Positions 54,124-63,030 are shown, numbered from the stretch's first letter. The stretch: 64,000 nucleotides of DNA from Lysobacter enzymogenes (GCF_023617245.1 NZ_CP067396.1:6142197-6206196), one strand, 5' to 3'. Numbers and translations: made by a program. The notes: generated by a model not told the origin, from the sequence alone.

Positions 54124-55469
54124 TGGACAAGGCCACCGTCGGAAAACATCCCTGCCCGGAGTGCGGCGGGGATCTGCAATGGAATGCGGCCAAGCAGGCG
54201 CTGGCCTGTCCGTACTGCGGCACCGTGGTGCCGCTGGCGCCGGCGCCGCAGGGCGCCGGCGACGGCAGCGCGCAGATCGTCGAGCACGATCTGGAACAGG
54301 CGCTGGCGCGGCTGCCGCCCGAGTCGCCGGGCGCGAACGCGCCGGCCGCGACCGGGTCCGGCGCGCAGGACCCGGACCTCGCCGCGATCCACGCCACCAT
54401 CGAGCGGCTGGCGCGCACGCCCGGCGGCGCGCCGGCCAACGCCAGCAGTTGGAGCGTCAAGGCCAGCGGCGCGGACGGCGGCGGCGTCGAACTCAAGGGC
54501 TCGCAAAACGGACACGCGCTCGACCTGCTGCGCAGCATGGCCGCGACCCCGCCCGAGCAGCGCGGCTACGGCGCGCAGCGGCGCGAGGTGCAGTGCCAGA
54601 GCTGCCACGCGATCTCGGTGTTCGTCGACGGCAAGGTCGCCGACCGCTGCGAGTTCTGCGGCTCGCCCTCGATCATCGACCACGAGTCGCTCGGCGATGC
54701 GATCACCCCGGAAAGCCTGCTGCCGTTCAAGGTCAGCGACGGCCAGGTGCGCGACGCGATCCGCAAGTGGTACGGCAGCCGCTGGTTCGCGCCGAACCGA
54801 CTCAAGACCGCGGCGCTGACCGACACGCTCAAGGGCGTGTACCTGCCGTACTGGACCTTCGACGCCGACGTGTCCGCGCGCTGGAGCGCCGAGGCCGGTC
54901 ATTACTACTACGTCACCGAGAGCTACACCGAGAACGGCCAGCGCAAGACCCGCGAGGTGCAGAAGATCCGCTGGGAACCGGCCTCGGGCGCGTTGCAGCT
55001 GTTCTTCAACGACGAACTGGTGCCGGGCACGGTCGGCGTGCACGCGGACCTGCTGCAGAAGATCGGCGACTTCCCCACCGCCAGCGACCTCAAGCCGTAC
55101 TCGCCCGAGTTCGTGCGCGGCTGGACCGTGGAGCGTTACCAGGTGGACCTGCGCCAGGCCGCCCAGCGCGGCGAGGCGCAGATGCGCGCGCGCACCCGCG
55201 ACGCCTGTTCGGCGGAAGTGCCGGGCGACACCCAGCGCAACCTGCAAGTCGACGCGACCCTGAGCCGGCGCACCTTCAAGCACGTGCTGGTGCCGGTGTG
55301 GCTGGTCAGCTACACCTACGGCTCGCGCAGCTATCAGGTGCTGGCCAACGGCTACACCGGCGCGCTGGCCGGCGAGCGGCCGTACAGCTGGATCAAGATC
55401 GCTTTTGCCGTGGCGGCCGCGGCGATCGCGCTGCTGGTCCTGCTGGCGGTGTTCGGCGCCAATCGCTGA
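54123..55469 (+). CDS. Zinc-ribbon membrane protein, partner of the SPFH protein
   Basis: A 448-residue protein with two zinc ribbons: CPECGGDLQW ... CPYCGTVVPL at residues 10-38 and CQSCHAISVF ... CEFCGSPSII at about 158-185. A domain of about 230 residues (LPFKVSDGQVRDAIRKWYGSRWFAPN, GVYLPYWTFDADVSARWSAE) precedes one C-terminal membrane segment (IAFAVAAAAIALLVLLAVFG). This layout is known from primosome-like YdjH/TFIIB-type ribbon proteins found beside YdjI SPFH genes. The ribbons would be cytosolic. Function of the pair is unknown. Confidence 0.88.
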   Translation: MDKATVGKHPCPECGGDLQWNAAKQALACPYCGTVVPLAPAPQGAGDGSAQIVEHDLEQALARLPPESPGANAPAATGSGAQDPDLAAIHATIERLARTPGGAPANASSWSVKASGADGGGVELKGSQNGHALDLLRSMAATPPEQRGYGAQRREVQCQSCHAISVFVDGKVADRCEFCGSPSIIDHESLGDAITPESLLPFKVSDGQVRDAIRKWYGSRWFAPNRLKTAALTDTLKGVYLPYWTFDADVSARWSAEAGHYYYVTESYTENGQRKTREVQKIRWEPASGALQLFFNDELVPGTVGVHADLLQKIGDFPTASDLKPYSPEFVRGWTVERYQVDLRQAAQRGEAQMRARTRDACSAEVPGDTQRNLQVDATLSRRTFKHVLVPVWLVSYTYGSRSYQVLANGYTGALAGERPYSWIKIAFAVAAAAIALLVLLAVFGANR

Positions 55470-55472
55470 GCG

Positions 55473-55686
55473 TTATCCACAGGCGGGGTTTATCCACAGC
55501 TTCGGGACCGCGCCGGTGTTCGCGGCGGTGGCATCGCGGGCTGTGGATGGGCCAGCTGTGGATGGGCCAGCTGTGGACAGACCCGCTGTGGATAAGCCTG
55601 TTGTGGATAAACCGAATTGCCTCTATCGCCTTGCGCAGCCTGGTTTTCCCGGAGGTTGTGCGGATCTTGTACCGCTCTTATCCACA
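55473..55686. promoter_or_regulatory. DnaA-box cluster (eight sites, five on a 15-bp period)
   Basis: Five perfect TTATCCACA boxes: 55473-55481 and 55490-55498 (plus), 55587-55595 and 55602-55610 (minus), 55678-55686 (plus). Three weaker minus-strand boxes (two mismatches each) lie at 55542-55550, 55557-55565 and 55572-55580. The five minus-strand boxes start exactly 15 bp apart in a tandem array. An AT-rich stretch follows directly. This is the arrangement expected of a DnaA-binding locus; whether it is an origin, a titration site or another control site is open. Confidence 0.8.
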
Positions 55687-55700
55687 GCCCGCGCTGCTGT

Positions 55701-55749
55701 GATATTTGATTTTCAGTCAAATGTAATTCGATAGAACCCGTATTTTTCC
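55701..55749. promoter_or_regulatory. AT-rich segment beside the DnaA boxes, with small dyad
   Basis: Unusually AT-rich for this genome, holding the dyad tttga-N7-tcaaa (55705-55721). It could be a DNA-unwinding element linked to the DnaA boxes, or the promoter/operator of the MFS gene 58 bases downstream. Confidence 0.5.
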
Positions 55750-55806
55750 GCAAAGGCCGTCCGCCGACACTGCGCATCCCGAACCGCCGAATCCTTCGGC
55801 CCCTGG

Positions 55807-57018
55807 ATGCCCGCCATGCCCCTCGCCCTGTTGGCCCTGACCCTCGGCGCCTTCGCCATCGGCACCACCGAGTTCGTCATCGTCGGCCTGATTCCGACCC
55901 TCGCCGCCGACCTGCGCGTCGATCTGCCCTCGGCCGGCCTGCTGGTCAGCCTGTACGCGCTGGCCGTCGCGCTCGGCGCGCCGCTGCTGACCGCGCTGAC
56001 CGGGCGGGTGCCGCGCAAGGCGCTGCTGGTCGGGCTGATGGCCTTGTTCACCGTCGGCAACGTGGTCGCCTGGCTGGCGCCCGGCTACGCCACCCTGGTC
56101 GTCGCGCGCGTGCTGACCGGCCTGGCCCACGGCGTGTTCTTCTCGGTCGGCTCGATCATCGCCACCAGCCTGGTGCCGAAGGAGAAGGCCGCCAGCGCCA
56201 TCGCCACCATGTTCAGCGGCATGACCGTGGCCTTCGTCACCGGCATCCCGCTGGGCACCTTCCTCGGCCAGCACTTCGGCTGGCGTTCGACCTTCCTCGC
56301 CGTCGCCGGCTTCGGCCTGATCGCGCTGGCCGGCAGCGCGCTGTTCGTGCCGCGGCGGATCGCCCACGCCGCGCCGGCGCCGCTGCGCCAGCAGGCCGCG
56401 CTGCTGCTGCAGCCGCGCCTGCTGCTGGTCTACGCGATGACCGCGGTCGGCTACGGCGGCTCGCTGATCGCCTTCACCTTCCTCGCCCCGATCCTGCAGG
56501 ACATCGCCGGACTCGGCCCGAACCTGGTCGGCGCGGTGCTGTTGGCCTATGGCGTGTCGGTCGCGGTCGGCAACGTCTGGGGCGGCCGCCTCGCCGACCG
56601 CCACGGCCCGGTCAAGGCGCTCAAGACCATCTTCGCGCTGCTCGCCGCGGTGCTGTTGGCGCTGACCTTCACCGCGCACAGCCCGTGGCTGGTGGTGCTC
56701 ACGGCGCTGGCCTGGGGCGCGGTCGCGTTCGGCAACGTGCCCGGCCTGCAGGTGTACGTGGTCAAGCAGGCGCAGCGCTACGCGCCGCAAGCGGTCGACA
56801 CCGCCGCCGGTTTCAACATCGCCGCGTTCAACCTCGGCGTCGCCGGCGGCGCCTGGGCCGGTGGACAGGTCGTCGCCCACCTCGGCCTCGCCCACACCCC
56901 GTGGATCGCCGCGCTGGTGGTGTTCGCCGCGTTCGGCCTGACCGCGCTGAGCGGCCGCCTCGACCGCCGCGACGGCGTCGCCGACCGCGCCGACGGGCTC
57001 GCCGTCGCCGCGCACTGA
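55807..57018 (+). CDS. MFS efflux transporter (DHA1 family, YdhP/AraJ-like)
   Basis: A 403-residue inner-membrane protein with twelve predicted segments. The first contains FAIGTTEFVIVGLIPTLAAD, typical of the arabinose-efflux-like DHA1 group, with VLTGLAHGVFFSVGSIIATSL and MFSGMTVAFVTGIPLGTFLG marking motifs of the first half. Substrate unknown, likely drugs or sugars. In-frame ATGs at 55807 and 55816 are both possible. dkgB begins 34 bases after the stop with its own GGAG, so they are probably one operon. Confidence 0.92.
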   Translation: MPAMPLALLALTLGAFAIGTTEFVIVGLIPTLAADLRVDLPSAGLLVSLYALAVALGAPLLTALTGRVPRKALLVGLMALFTVGNVVAWLAPGYATLVVARVLTGLAHGVFFSVGSIIATSLVPKEKAASAIATMFSGMTVAFVTGIPLGTFLGQHFGWRSTFLAVAGFGLIALAGSALFVPRRIAHAAPAPLRQQAALLLQPRLLLVYAMTAVGYGGSLIAFTFLAPILQDIAGLGPNLVGAVLLAYGVSVAVGNVWGGRLADRHGPVKALKTIFALLAAVLLALTFTAHSPWLVVLTALAWGAVAFGNVPGLQVYVVKQAQRYAPQAVDTAAGFNIAAFNLGVAGGAWAGGQVVAHLGLAHTPWIAALVVFAAFGLTALSGRLDRRDGVADRADGLAVAAH

Positions 57019-57052
57019 ATCTTTCCCCCGCTTTCTTTCCGGAGATATCCAC

Positions 57053-57856
57053 ATGAGCGTTCCCGCTTTCGGCCTCGGCACCTTCCGCCTCCAGGGCCAG
57101 ACCGTCGTCGATTCCGTCCGCACCGGCCTGGAACTGGGCTACCGCGCCATCGACACCGCGCAGATCTACGGCAACGAAGCGCAGGTCGGCCAAGCGCTCG
57201 CCGACAGCGGCGTGGCGCGTGGCGAGGTGTACCTCACCACCAAGATCTGGATCGACAACCTCGCGCGCGAGCGGCTTATCCCCAGCCTGCGCGAGAGTCT
57301 GGCCAAGCTGCGCAGCGACTACGTCGACCTGACCCTGATCCACTGGCCCTCGCCGAACGACGCGGTGGCCGTGGACGAATTCATGGCCGCGCTGCTGCAG
57401 GCCAAGCGCGAAGGCCTGACCCGCGCGATCGGCGTGTCCAACTTCAACATCGACCTGATGCAGCGCGCGATCGCCGCGGTCGGCAGCGATGAGATCGCCA
57501 CCAACCAGGTCGAGCTGCATCCGTACCTGCAGAACCGCAAGCTCGCGCAGTTCGCGCGCGAGGCGGGGATCGGGCTGACCTCGTACATGACCCTGGCCTA
57601 CGGCAAGGTGTTGAACGATCCAGCGCTTGTGGATATCGCCGGCAAGCATCGCGCCACGCCGGCGCAGGTGGCGCTGGCCTGGGCGATGCAGTCGGGCTAT
57701 GCGGTGATTCCGTCGTCGACCAAGCGCGAGAACCTCGCCGGCAACCTGCTGGCGATGTCGTTGCGCCTGGACGATGAGGACCTGCGCCGCATCGCGGCGC
57801 TGGATCGCGGCGAGCGGTTGACCGATCCGGCGGGGTTGGCGCCGGCGTGGGATTGA
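57053..57856 (+). CDS. dkgB: 2,5-diketo-D-gluconate reductase B / methylglyoxal reductase
   Basis: A 267-residue aldo/keto reductase, matching E. coli DkgB from end to end (PAFGLGTFRL, LELGYRAIDTAQIYGNEAQV, TTKIWIDNL, DYVDLTLIHWPSPND, GVSNFNIDLM, NQVELHPYLQNRKL, VIPSSTKRENLAGNL). Catalytic Asp and Tyr (DTAQIY), Lys (TTKIW) and His (LIHWP) are present. It reduces 2,5-diketogluconate and methylglyoxal with NADPH. GGAG precedes the ATG. Downstream of an MFS exporter. Confidence 0.96.
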   Translation: MSVPAFGLGTFRLQGQTVVDSVRTGLELGYRAIDTAQIYGNEAQVGQALADSGVARGEVYLTTKIWIDNLARERLIPSLRESLAKLRSDYVDLTLIHWPSPNDAVAVDEFMAALLQAKREGLTRAIGVSNFNIDLMQRAIAAVGSDEIATNQVELHPYLQNRKLAQFAREAGIGLTSYMTLAYGKVLNDPALVDIAGKHRATPAQVALAWAMQSGYAVIPSSTKRENLAGNLLAMSLRLDDEDLRRIAALDRGERLTDPAGLAPAWD

Positions 57857-57881
57857 GGCAGTTGCGCGGTCGTTGAGTGTT

Positions 57882-57964
57882 CGCGGTCGCGACTCGCGTC
57901 GCTCCTGCGCGAGCCGCAGCCGCTACGCGATCTCCCCGTAGGAGCGACGCAAGTCGCGACCGCC
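57882..57964. repeat. Family I inverted pair
   Basis: Reverse copy 57882-57906 and forward copy 57937-57964 (core gtaggagcgacgcaagtcgc) between dkgB and nemA. Confidence 0.82.
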
Positions 57965-58077
57965 ATCGCGCACGTTCGCCCCGCAACCTCGCCCACGCAA
58001 CACAGCATCGGCGCCGCGACGCCTACCCCGCGCGCACGCCGCGCCCCACATCGTCCCCAACTCCCGCGAGATTCCCC

Positions 58078-59178
58078 ATGTTGTTCACCCCGCACCGCAT
58101 CGGCGCCCTCGACGTTCCCAACCGCATCGTCATGCCGCCGATGACCCGCTCGCGCGCCGGCCGCGGCGAAGTCGCCACCGAACTGATGGCGCAGTACTAC
58201 GCCCAGCGCGCCGGCGCCGGCCTGATCGTCAGCGAAGGCACCCAGATCAGCCGCCAGGGCCAGGGCTACGCCTGGACGCCCGGCATCCACACGCCCGAAC
58301 AAGTCGCCGGCTGGCGCCGCGTCGCCGACACCGTGCACGCCGCGGGCGGCCGCATCTTCGCCCAGCTCTGGCATGTCGGCCGCGTCTCCCACGTCGCCCT
58401 GCAGGAAGGCGGCGCCGCGCCGGTGTCGTCGTCGGCGTTGATCGCGCAAGGCGTCAAGGTGTTCGTCGACCCCGAAGGCCGCGGCCCCGAAGCGGGCGTC
58501 GGCGAAATGGTCCAGCACTCCGCGCCGCGCGCGCTGCGCCTGGACGAGATTCCCGGCATCGTCGCCGACTACGCCCAAGCCGCGCGCAACGCCATCGCCG
58601 CCGGCTTCGACGGCATCGAACTGCACGGCGCCAACGGCTACCTGATCAACCAGTTCATCGACTCGCAAGCCAACGCGCGCGACGACGAATACGGCGGATC
58701 GCTGCCCAACCGCCTGCGCTTCCTGCGCGAAGTCGCCCAGGCGGTGAGCGACGCCATCGGCGCCGACCGCGTCGGCGTGCGCCTGGCCCCGCTGACCACG
58801 CTGCAAGGCGCGGTCGACGACACCCCGCAAGCGACCTACCTGGCCGCCGCCAAACTCCTCGACGACATCGGCATCGCCTACCTGCACATCGCCGAAGCCG
58901 ACTGGGACGACGCCCCCGGCATGCCCGACGCGTTCCGCGAGGCCTTGCGCATGATCTATCGCGGCACGCTGATCTACTCGGGCAAATACACCAAGGCGCG
59001 CGCCGAGGACGCATTGGCGCGCGGCTGGGCCGACCTGATCGGCTTCGGCCGGCCGTTCATCGCCAATCCGGATTTGCCGTATCGGTTGCAGCACGACGTG
59101 CCGTCGAGCGAAGGCGATCGTTCGCGGTACTTCGGCGGTGGGGCCGAAGGCTACACGGACTACCCGCGCGCGGCGTAG
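58078..59178 (+). CDS. nemA: Old yellow enzyme family alkene reductase (NemA-like)
   Basis: A 366-residue FMN oxidoreductase. Motifs of the NemA/OYE group: LFTPHRIGALDVPNRIVMPPMTRSRA, AQLWHVGRVSH (substrate-binding His), GFDGIELHGANGYLINQFID, YGGSLPNRLRF and the FMN phosphate site LIGFGRPFIANPDLP. It reduces activated C=C bonds and nitro compounds using NADPH. The ATG starts the conserved fold; the upstream frame crosses a repeat. No adjacent nemR-type repressor. Confidence 0.94.
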   Translation: MLFTPHRIGALDVPNRIVMPPMTRSRAGRGEVATELMAQYYAQRAGAGLIVSEGTQISRQGQGYAWTPGIHTPEQVAGWRRVADTVHAAGGRIFAQLWHVGRVSHVALQEGGAAPVSSSALIAQGVKVFVDPEGRGPEAGVGEMVQHSAPRALRLDEIPGIVADYAQAARNAIAAGFDGIELHGANGYLINQFIDSQANARDDEYGGSLPNRLRFLREVAQAVSDAIGADRVGVRLAPLTTLQGAVDDTPQATYLAAAKLLDDIGIAYLHIAEADWDDAPGMPDAFREALRMIYRGTLIYSGKYTKARAEDALARGWADLIGFGRPFIANPDLPYRLQHDVPSSEGDRSRYFGGGAEGYTDYPRAA

Positions 59179-59182
59179 TCAC

Positions 59183-59592
59183 AACGCAGCGACTGTAGGA
59201 GCGACGCGAGTCGCGACCGCGACACCGCGCCTACGATGCCACTGCAACAACGCGGTCGCGGCTCGCGCCGCTCCTACAGGTAGGTCGCCAAGACCATCGC
59301 GAACGTGCAATTCGGATCGTAACGCTCGTTTATCCACAACTCTGCGCGACTTCAACGCAGCGACTGTAGGAGCGACGCAAGTCGCGACCGAGACACCGCG
59401 CCTACGATGCCACTGCAACAACGCGGTCGCGGCTCGCGCCGCTCCTACAGGTAGGTCGCCAAGACCATCGCGACCGTGCAATTCGGATCGTAACGCTCGT
59501 TTATCCACAACCCTGCGCGACTTCAACGCAGCGACTGTAGGAGCGACGCAAGTCGCGACCGCGACACCACGCCTACGATGCCACTGCAACGA
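59183..59592. repeat. 171-bp tandem repeat, about 2.4 copies
   Basis: Units begin at 59183, 59354 and 59525 (aacgcagcgactgtaggagc), exactly 171 bp apart; the third breaks off or degenerates after about 68 bases. Each full unit holds two Family I copies in opposite orientation and one perfect TTATCCACA box (59330-59338 and 59501-59509). It lies between nemA and mnmE; the open frame through it is not a gene. Confidence 0.92.
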
Positions 59593-59667
59593 TAGCTTCA
59601 CCGCTAGCAGCGCTCCTACGGCCAGGTCGCTCACAACGCCCGCTATCGAACAACGCGCGGGCCCACC

Positions 59668-61038
59668 TCACTTCCCGATACAGAAGCTCGAAAAAATATG
59701 CCCCAGCAAATCGTCCGCCCGCACCCGCCCGGTAATCTCGCCCAGCGCCTCGTGCGCCTGCCGTAAAGACTCCGCGGCAAGATCGAGCATCTCGTGGTCC
59801 AACTGCACGCGCGCCTCGTCCAATTCCGCACCGGCGCGTATCAGCGCGTCGACATGCCGCGCCCGCGCCGTGAACGCGCCTTCCATCGCTTCGCCCGCGT
59901 CGCCCTGCGCCAGCGCGCGCAAACGCGCGTGCAGCGCGTCGAGTCCCGCGCCGGTCTGCGCCGATACGAACACGCGGTCCTCGCCGCCGACGTCGGCCGG
60001 GCCCGGCGAGTCGTAGTCCGATTCGAGCAGGTCGATCTTGTTGTAGACGAACAAGCGCGCCGGCACCGGCGCGATCGCGTCGGCGACCGCGGCCAGGCCG
60101 CCGTGCGGGTCGCGCGCGTCGAGTACGACGATGGCGAGGTCGGCGCGGTCGAGTTCGCCGCGCGCGCGGCGCATGCCTTCGCGCTCGATCGCGTCGCCGC
60201 CGTCGCGCAGGCCGGCGGTGTCGACCAGGGTCAGTTCGACGCCGTCGAGCTTGATGGTTTCGTGCAGCAGGTCGCGGGTGGTGCCGGCGATGTCGGTGAC
60301 GATCGCGCGTTCGCTGCCGGCCAGCGCGTTCAACAGCGAGCTCTTGCCGGCATTCGGCGGGCCGACGATCACCGCATGCAGGCCGTCGCGCAGGCGCCGG
60401 CCGCGTTCGGCCGCGGCGAGCAATTCGTCCAGCGCGGTGGCGGCCGCGTCCAAGCGCTGGCGCAGCGCGCCGCCGCCGAGCGTGTCGATGGGTTCGTCGG
60501 CGAAGTCGATCGCCGCTTCCACGTGCACGCGCACCGCCAGCAGATCGCCGGCGAGCGCTTCGACCCGGCGCGAGAATTCGCCGTCGAGCGCGCGACGCGC
60601 GGCGCGGGCGGCGCGCGCGTCGGCGGCGGCGATCAGGTCGGCGACGGCCTCGGCCTGGGCGAGATCGAGCCGGCCTTCGAGAAAAGCGCGTTCGCTGAAC
60701 TCGCCCGGCCGCGCGCGGCGCGCGCCGAGCGCGCAGGCGCGCGCGAGCAGTTCTTCCAGCAAGGCGGGGCCGCCGTGCGCCTGCAATTCGGCCACGTCCT
60801 CGCCGGTGTAGCTGGCCGGCGCGGCGAAGTAGAGCGCGATGCCGTCGTCGAGGGTGTCGCCGGCGGCGTCGGTGAAGCGCACGTAGTGCGCGTGGCGCGG
60901 CTGCAGCGCGCGGCCGCTCATGGTTTCGGCGATCGCGCGCGCGTTCGCGCCGGACAGGCGCACGATGCCGACGCCGCCGGCGCCGGGCGCGGTGGCGATG
61001 GCGGCGATGGTGTCGCGGGCGAAGGCGGGGGCGGTCAT
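59668..61038 (-). CDS. mnmE: tRNA uridine-5-carboxymethylaminomethyl(34) synthesis GTPase
   Basis: A 456-residue GTPase that, with MnmG, modifies the wobble uridine of some tRNAs. The N-terminal folate-binding domain starts DTIAAIATAPGAGGVGIVRLSG; the central helical domain is split by the G domain with G1 VGPPNAGKSS (226-233), G2 TDIAGTTRD, G3 VDTAGLRDG and G4 YNKIDLL. The C-terminal FCIGK carries the essential cysteine. Part of the dnaA-proximal block. Confidence 0.97.
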   Translation of the reverse strand: MTAPAFARDTIAAIATAPGAGGVGIVRLSGANARAIAETMSGRALQPRHAHYVRFTDAAGDTLDDGIALYFAAPASYTGEDVAELQAHGGPALLEELLARACALGARRARPGEFSERAFLEGRLDLAQAEAVADLIAAADARAARAARRALDGEFSRRVEALAGDLLAVRVHVEAAIDFADEPIDTLGGGALRQRLDAAATALDELLAAAERGRRLRDGLHAVIVGPPNAGKSSLLNALAGSERAIVTDIAGTTRDLLHETIKLDGVELTLVDTAGLRDGGDAIEREGMRRARGELDRADLAIVVLDARDPHGGLAAVADAIAPVPARLFVYNKIDLLESDYDSPGPADVGGEDRVFVSAQTGAGLDALHARLRALAQGDAGEAMEGAFTARARHVDALIRAGAELDEARVQLDHEMLDLAAESLRQAHEALGEITGRVRADDLLGHIFSSFCIGK

Positions 61039-61094
61039 GGGCGAATGATAGTGGCTGGCCCGGGTTGGGGATAACTCGGGTATCGGCGCGGGCT

Positions 61095-61182
61095 GTTGTG
61101 GGAGGGGCTTCAGCCCCGACGCCTTCGGCTCAGGTCGCGGCGATCTGGAACAAAGGCGTCGCGGCTGAAGTTCCTCCCACAC
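61095..61182. repeat. Family II inverted repeat (diverged)
   Basis: Arms gtgggaggggcttcagcccc and its imperfect mirror, about 40 bases apart, between mnmE and yidC. Confidence 0.8.
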
Positions 61183-61232
61183 GAGGCTGGCCGTCCTTGC
61201 GGCGCAGCCCGCGACTTATCCCCAAGAACGCA

Positions 61233-61254
61233 AAAGCCCGCCTTGCGGCGGGCT
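61233..61254 (-). terminator. Rho-independent terminator of yidC (minus strand)
   Basis: Stem agcccgccgcaaggcgggct on the minus strand, followed by TTTT, 30 bases beyond the yidC stop. Confidence 0.8.
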
Positions 61255-61284
61255 TCGCGGAACCGATCCGGCCAGGCCGAACGG

Positions 61285-63015
61285 TTACTTGTCCTTATCC
61301 TTGCCGCCAGCGCCGCCGGCCGCGTTCTCCTCGGCGTAGCGCTTGGTGGTGATCCACTGCTGCAGCAGGCCCAGGCCGCCGTTGGCGACTTGGTACAGCA
61401 CCAGGCCGGCCGGCAGGAACGCCAGGATCACGCCGAACACCAGCGGCATGAACTGCATCATCTTCTGCTGGGTCGGGTCCATGCCGGTCATCGGGGTCAG
61501 CTTCTGCGTCGCCCACATGATCGCGATGTTGAACAGCGGCAGCACGAAGAACGGATCGCGCGAAGTCAGGTCGTGGATCCACAGCGTCCACGGCGCGTGG
61601 CGCAGCTCGACCGATTCGGCCAGCATCCAGTACAGCGTCATGAAGATGATGATGCTCGGCAACACCGGCAGACAGCCGCCGACCGGGTTGATCTTCTCCT
61701 TCTTGTACAGCTCCATCAGCGCCATCTGGAACTTCTGCTTGTCGTCGCCGTAGCGCTCCTTGAGCTGGGCGACGCGCGGCTGGAACTTGCGCATCTTCGC
61801 CTGCGACTTGTACTGCGCCGCCGACAGCGGATACAGCGCCAGCTTCAGCAGCACCACCAAGCCGATGATCGCCCAGCCCCAGTTGCCGAACAGGCCGTGC
61901 AGCTTGTCGAGCAGCCAGAACAGGCCGTTGGCGAGGGTGGCGAAGATCGAGTAGCTGCTGAAGTCGACCGCGCGGTCCAGGCCCTGCACGCCCTGCGCTT
62001 CGATCGCCTTGACCAGCTTCGGGCCGACCCACAGACGCGCTTCGGTGCTGACCTTCTGGCCGGGCGCCACGGTGAAGCCCGGGCCGACGTCGCGGATGAC
62101 GTACTGCGGCGCGCCGCCGGCGTTGAGCTGGTCGAGTTGGAACTGGCCCTGGTCCTTGTCGCCCGGAATCCAGGCGGCGAAGAAGTGATGCTGCAGCATC
62201 GCGATCCAGCCGCCGGTGACCTGCTTGTTGAGGTTGCCGTCGGCGGCGAACTTGTCGTACTTGCGCTTCTCGTACTTGTCGGTCGGGCTGTACCACGCCG
62301 CGCCCTGGAAGCTGTACTGCTCGGGGCTGAAGGGCCCCTTGCGCGCCAGTTCGCGCGGCACGCGGCTGAGCTGGCGGTAGATGTAGCCCTGCCACGGCGC
62401 GGCGCTGGCGTTGGCGACCTCGTCGCGGACCTTGATGACGTAGTCGCCGCGGCGGAAGGTGTAGGTGCGGGTGATGGTGACGCCGTCGGCGCCGGTCCAC
62501 ACGAACGGCACCGCGATGTCCTTGGCGCCGTCGCCGAGCTTGAGCTCGCGCGAATCGCCGGCGTAGCGGAAGCCGGCATCGTGGGTCGGGGCGATCTTGG
62601 CCTGGTTGACCCAGCCGCTCTGGGCGACGAAGTACAGCGTCGAGTCGTGGGCCAGCAGCCGCATCGGCGGGCTGTTGGGCTCGGTGCCGACCGGGTAGCG
62701 CAGCAGGTCGGCCTCGCTGATCTCGCCGCCGTTGAGGATCACCTTGAACACGTCGGTGCTGACCACCACCGGCGCGTCGCTCGGCGCGGCCGCAGCGACG
62801 CCGGGCGAAGCGGCGGGCGCGGACGGAGCGGCGGTCGGCGCGGCGGGCACGCCCGGCGTGGCGCTCAGGCCGGCGACGCTGGGCACGCTGCTGGCCGGCG
62901 CGACCGCGCTCGGCGGCGCGACCGGCGGCGCCGACTTCTCCTTGCCCCACTCCATCCACAGCAAGGTCGCCACCATCAGCCAGGCGAGGATCAGGAAAGC
63001 ACGGGTCTGGTTCAT
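61285..63015 (-). CDS. yidC: Membrane protein insertase YidC
   Basis: A 576-residue inner-membrane insertase. An N-terminal membrane segment (AFLILAWLMVATLLWMEW) is followed by an Ala/Pro/Ser-rich stretch and the large periplasmic domain (about residues 80-350). The conserved C-terminal core has five segments, with NWGWAIIGLVVLLKLALYPLS, the basic loop YKSQAKMRKFQPRVAQLKERY and GGCLPVLPSIIIFMTLYWML. It inserts and folds inner-membrane proteins. It starts 15 bases after the rnpA stop; no yidD lies between. Confidence 0.97.
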   Translation of the reverse strand: MNQTRAFLILAWLMVATLLWMEWGKEKSAPPVAPPSAVAPASSVPSVAGLSATPGVPAAPTAAPSAPAASPGVAAAAPSDAPVVVSTDVFKVILNGGEISEADLLRYPVGTEPNSPPMRLLAHDSTLYFVAQSGWVNQAKIAPTHDAGFRYAGDSRELKLGDGAKDIAVPFVWTGADGVTITRTYTFRRGDYVIKVRDEVANASAAPWQGYIYRQLSRVPRELARKGPFSPEQYSFQGAAWYSPTDKYEKRKYDKFAADGNLNKQVTGGWIAMLQHHFFAAWIPGDKDQGQFQLDQLNAGGAPQYVIRDVGPGFTVAPGQKVSTEARLWVGPKLVKAIEAQGVQGLDRAVDFSSYSIFATLANGLFWLLDKLHGLFGNWGWAIIGLVVLLKLALYPLSAAQYKSQAKMRKFQPRVAQLKERYGDDKQKFQMALMELYKKEKINPVGGCLPVLPSIIIFMTLYWMLAESVELRHAPWTLWIHDLTSRDPFFVLPLFNIAIMWATQKLTPMTGMDPTQQKMMQFMPLVFGVILAFLPAGLVLYQVANGGLGLLQQWITTKRYAEENAAGGAGGKDKDK

Positions 63016-63030
63016 GGGCAGCAGGCGGGC

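Noticed and set aside
55541..55615. The 15-bp periodic array considered as a CRISPR
   Set aside because: Units are directly adjacent with no spacers of CRISPR length, and each holds a DnaA-like box.
59138..60016. A 292-codon frame through the tandem repeat
   Set aside because: Its peptide repeats simply reflect the 171-bp DNA repeat, and it runs antisense into mnmE.
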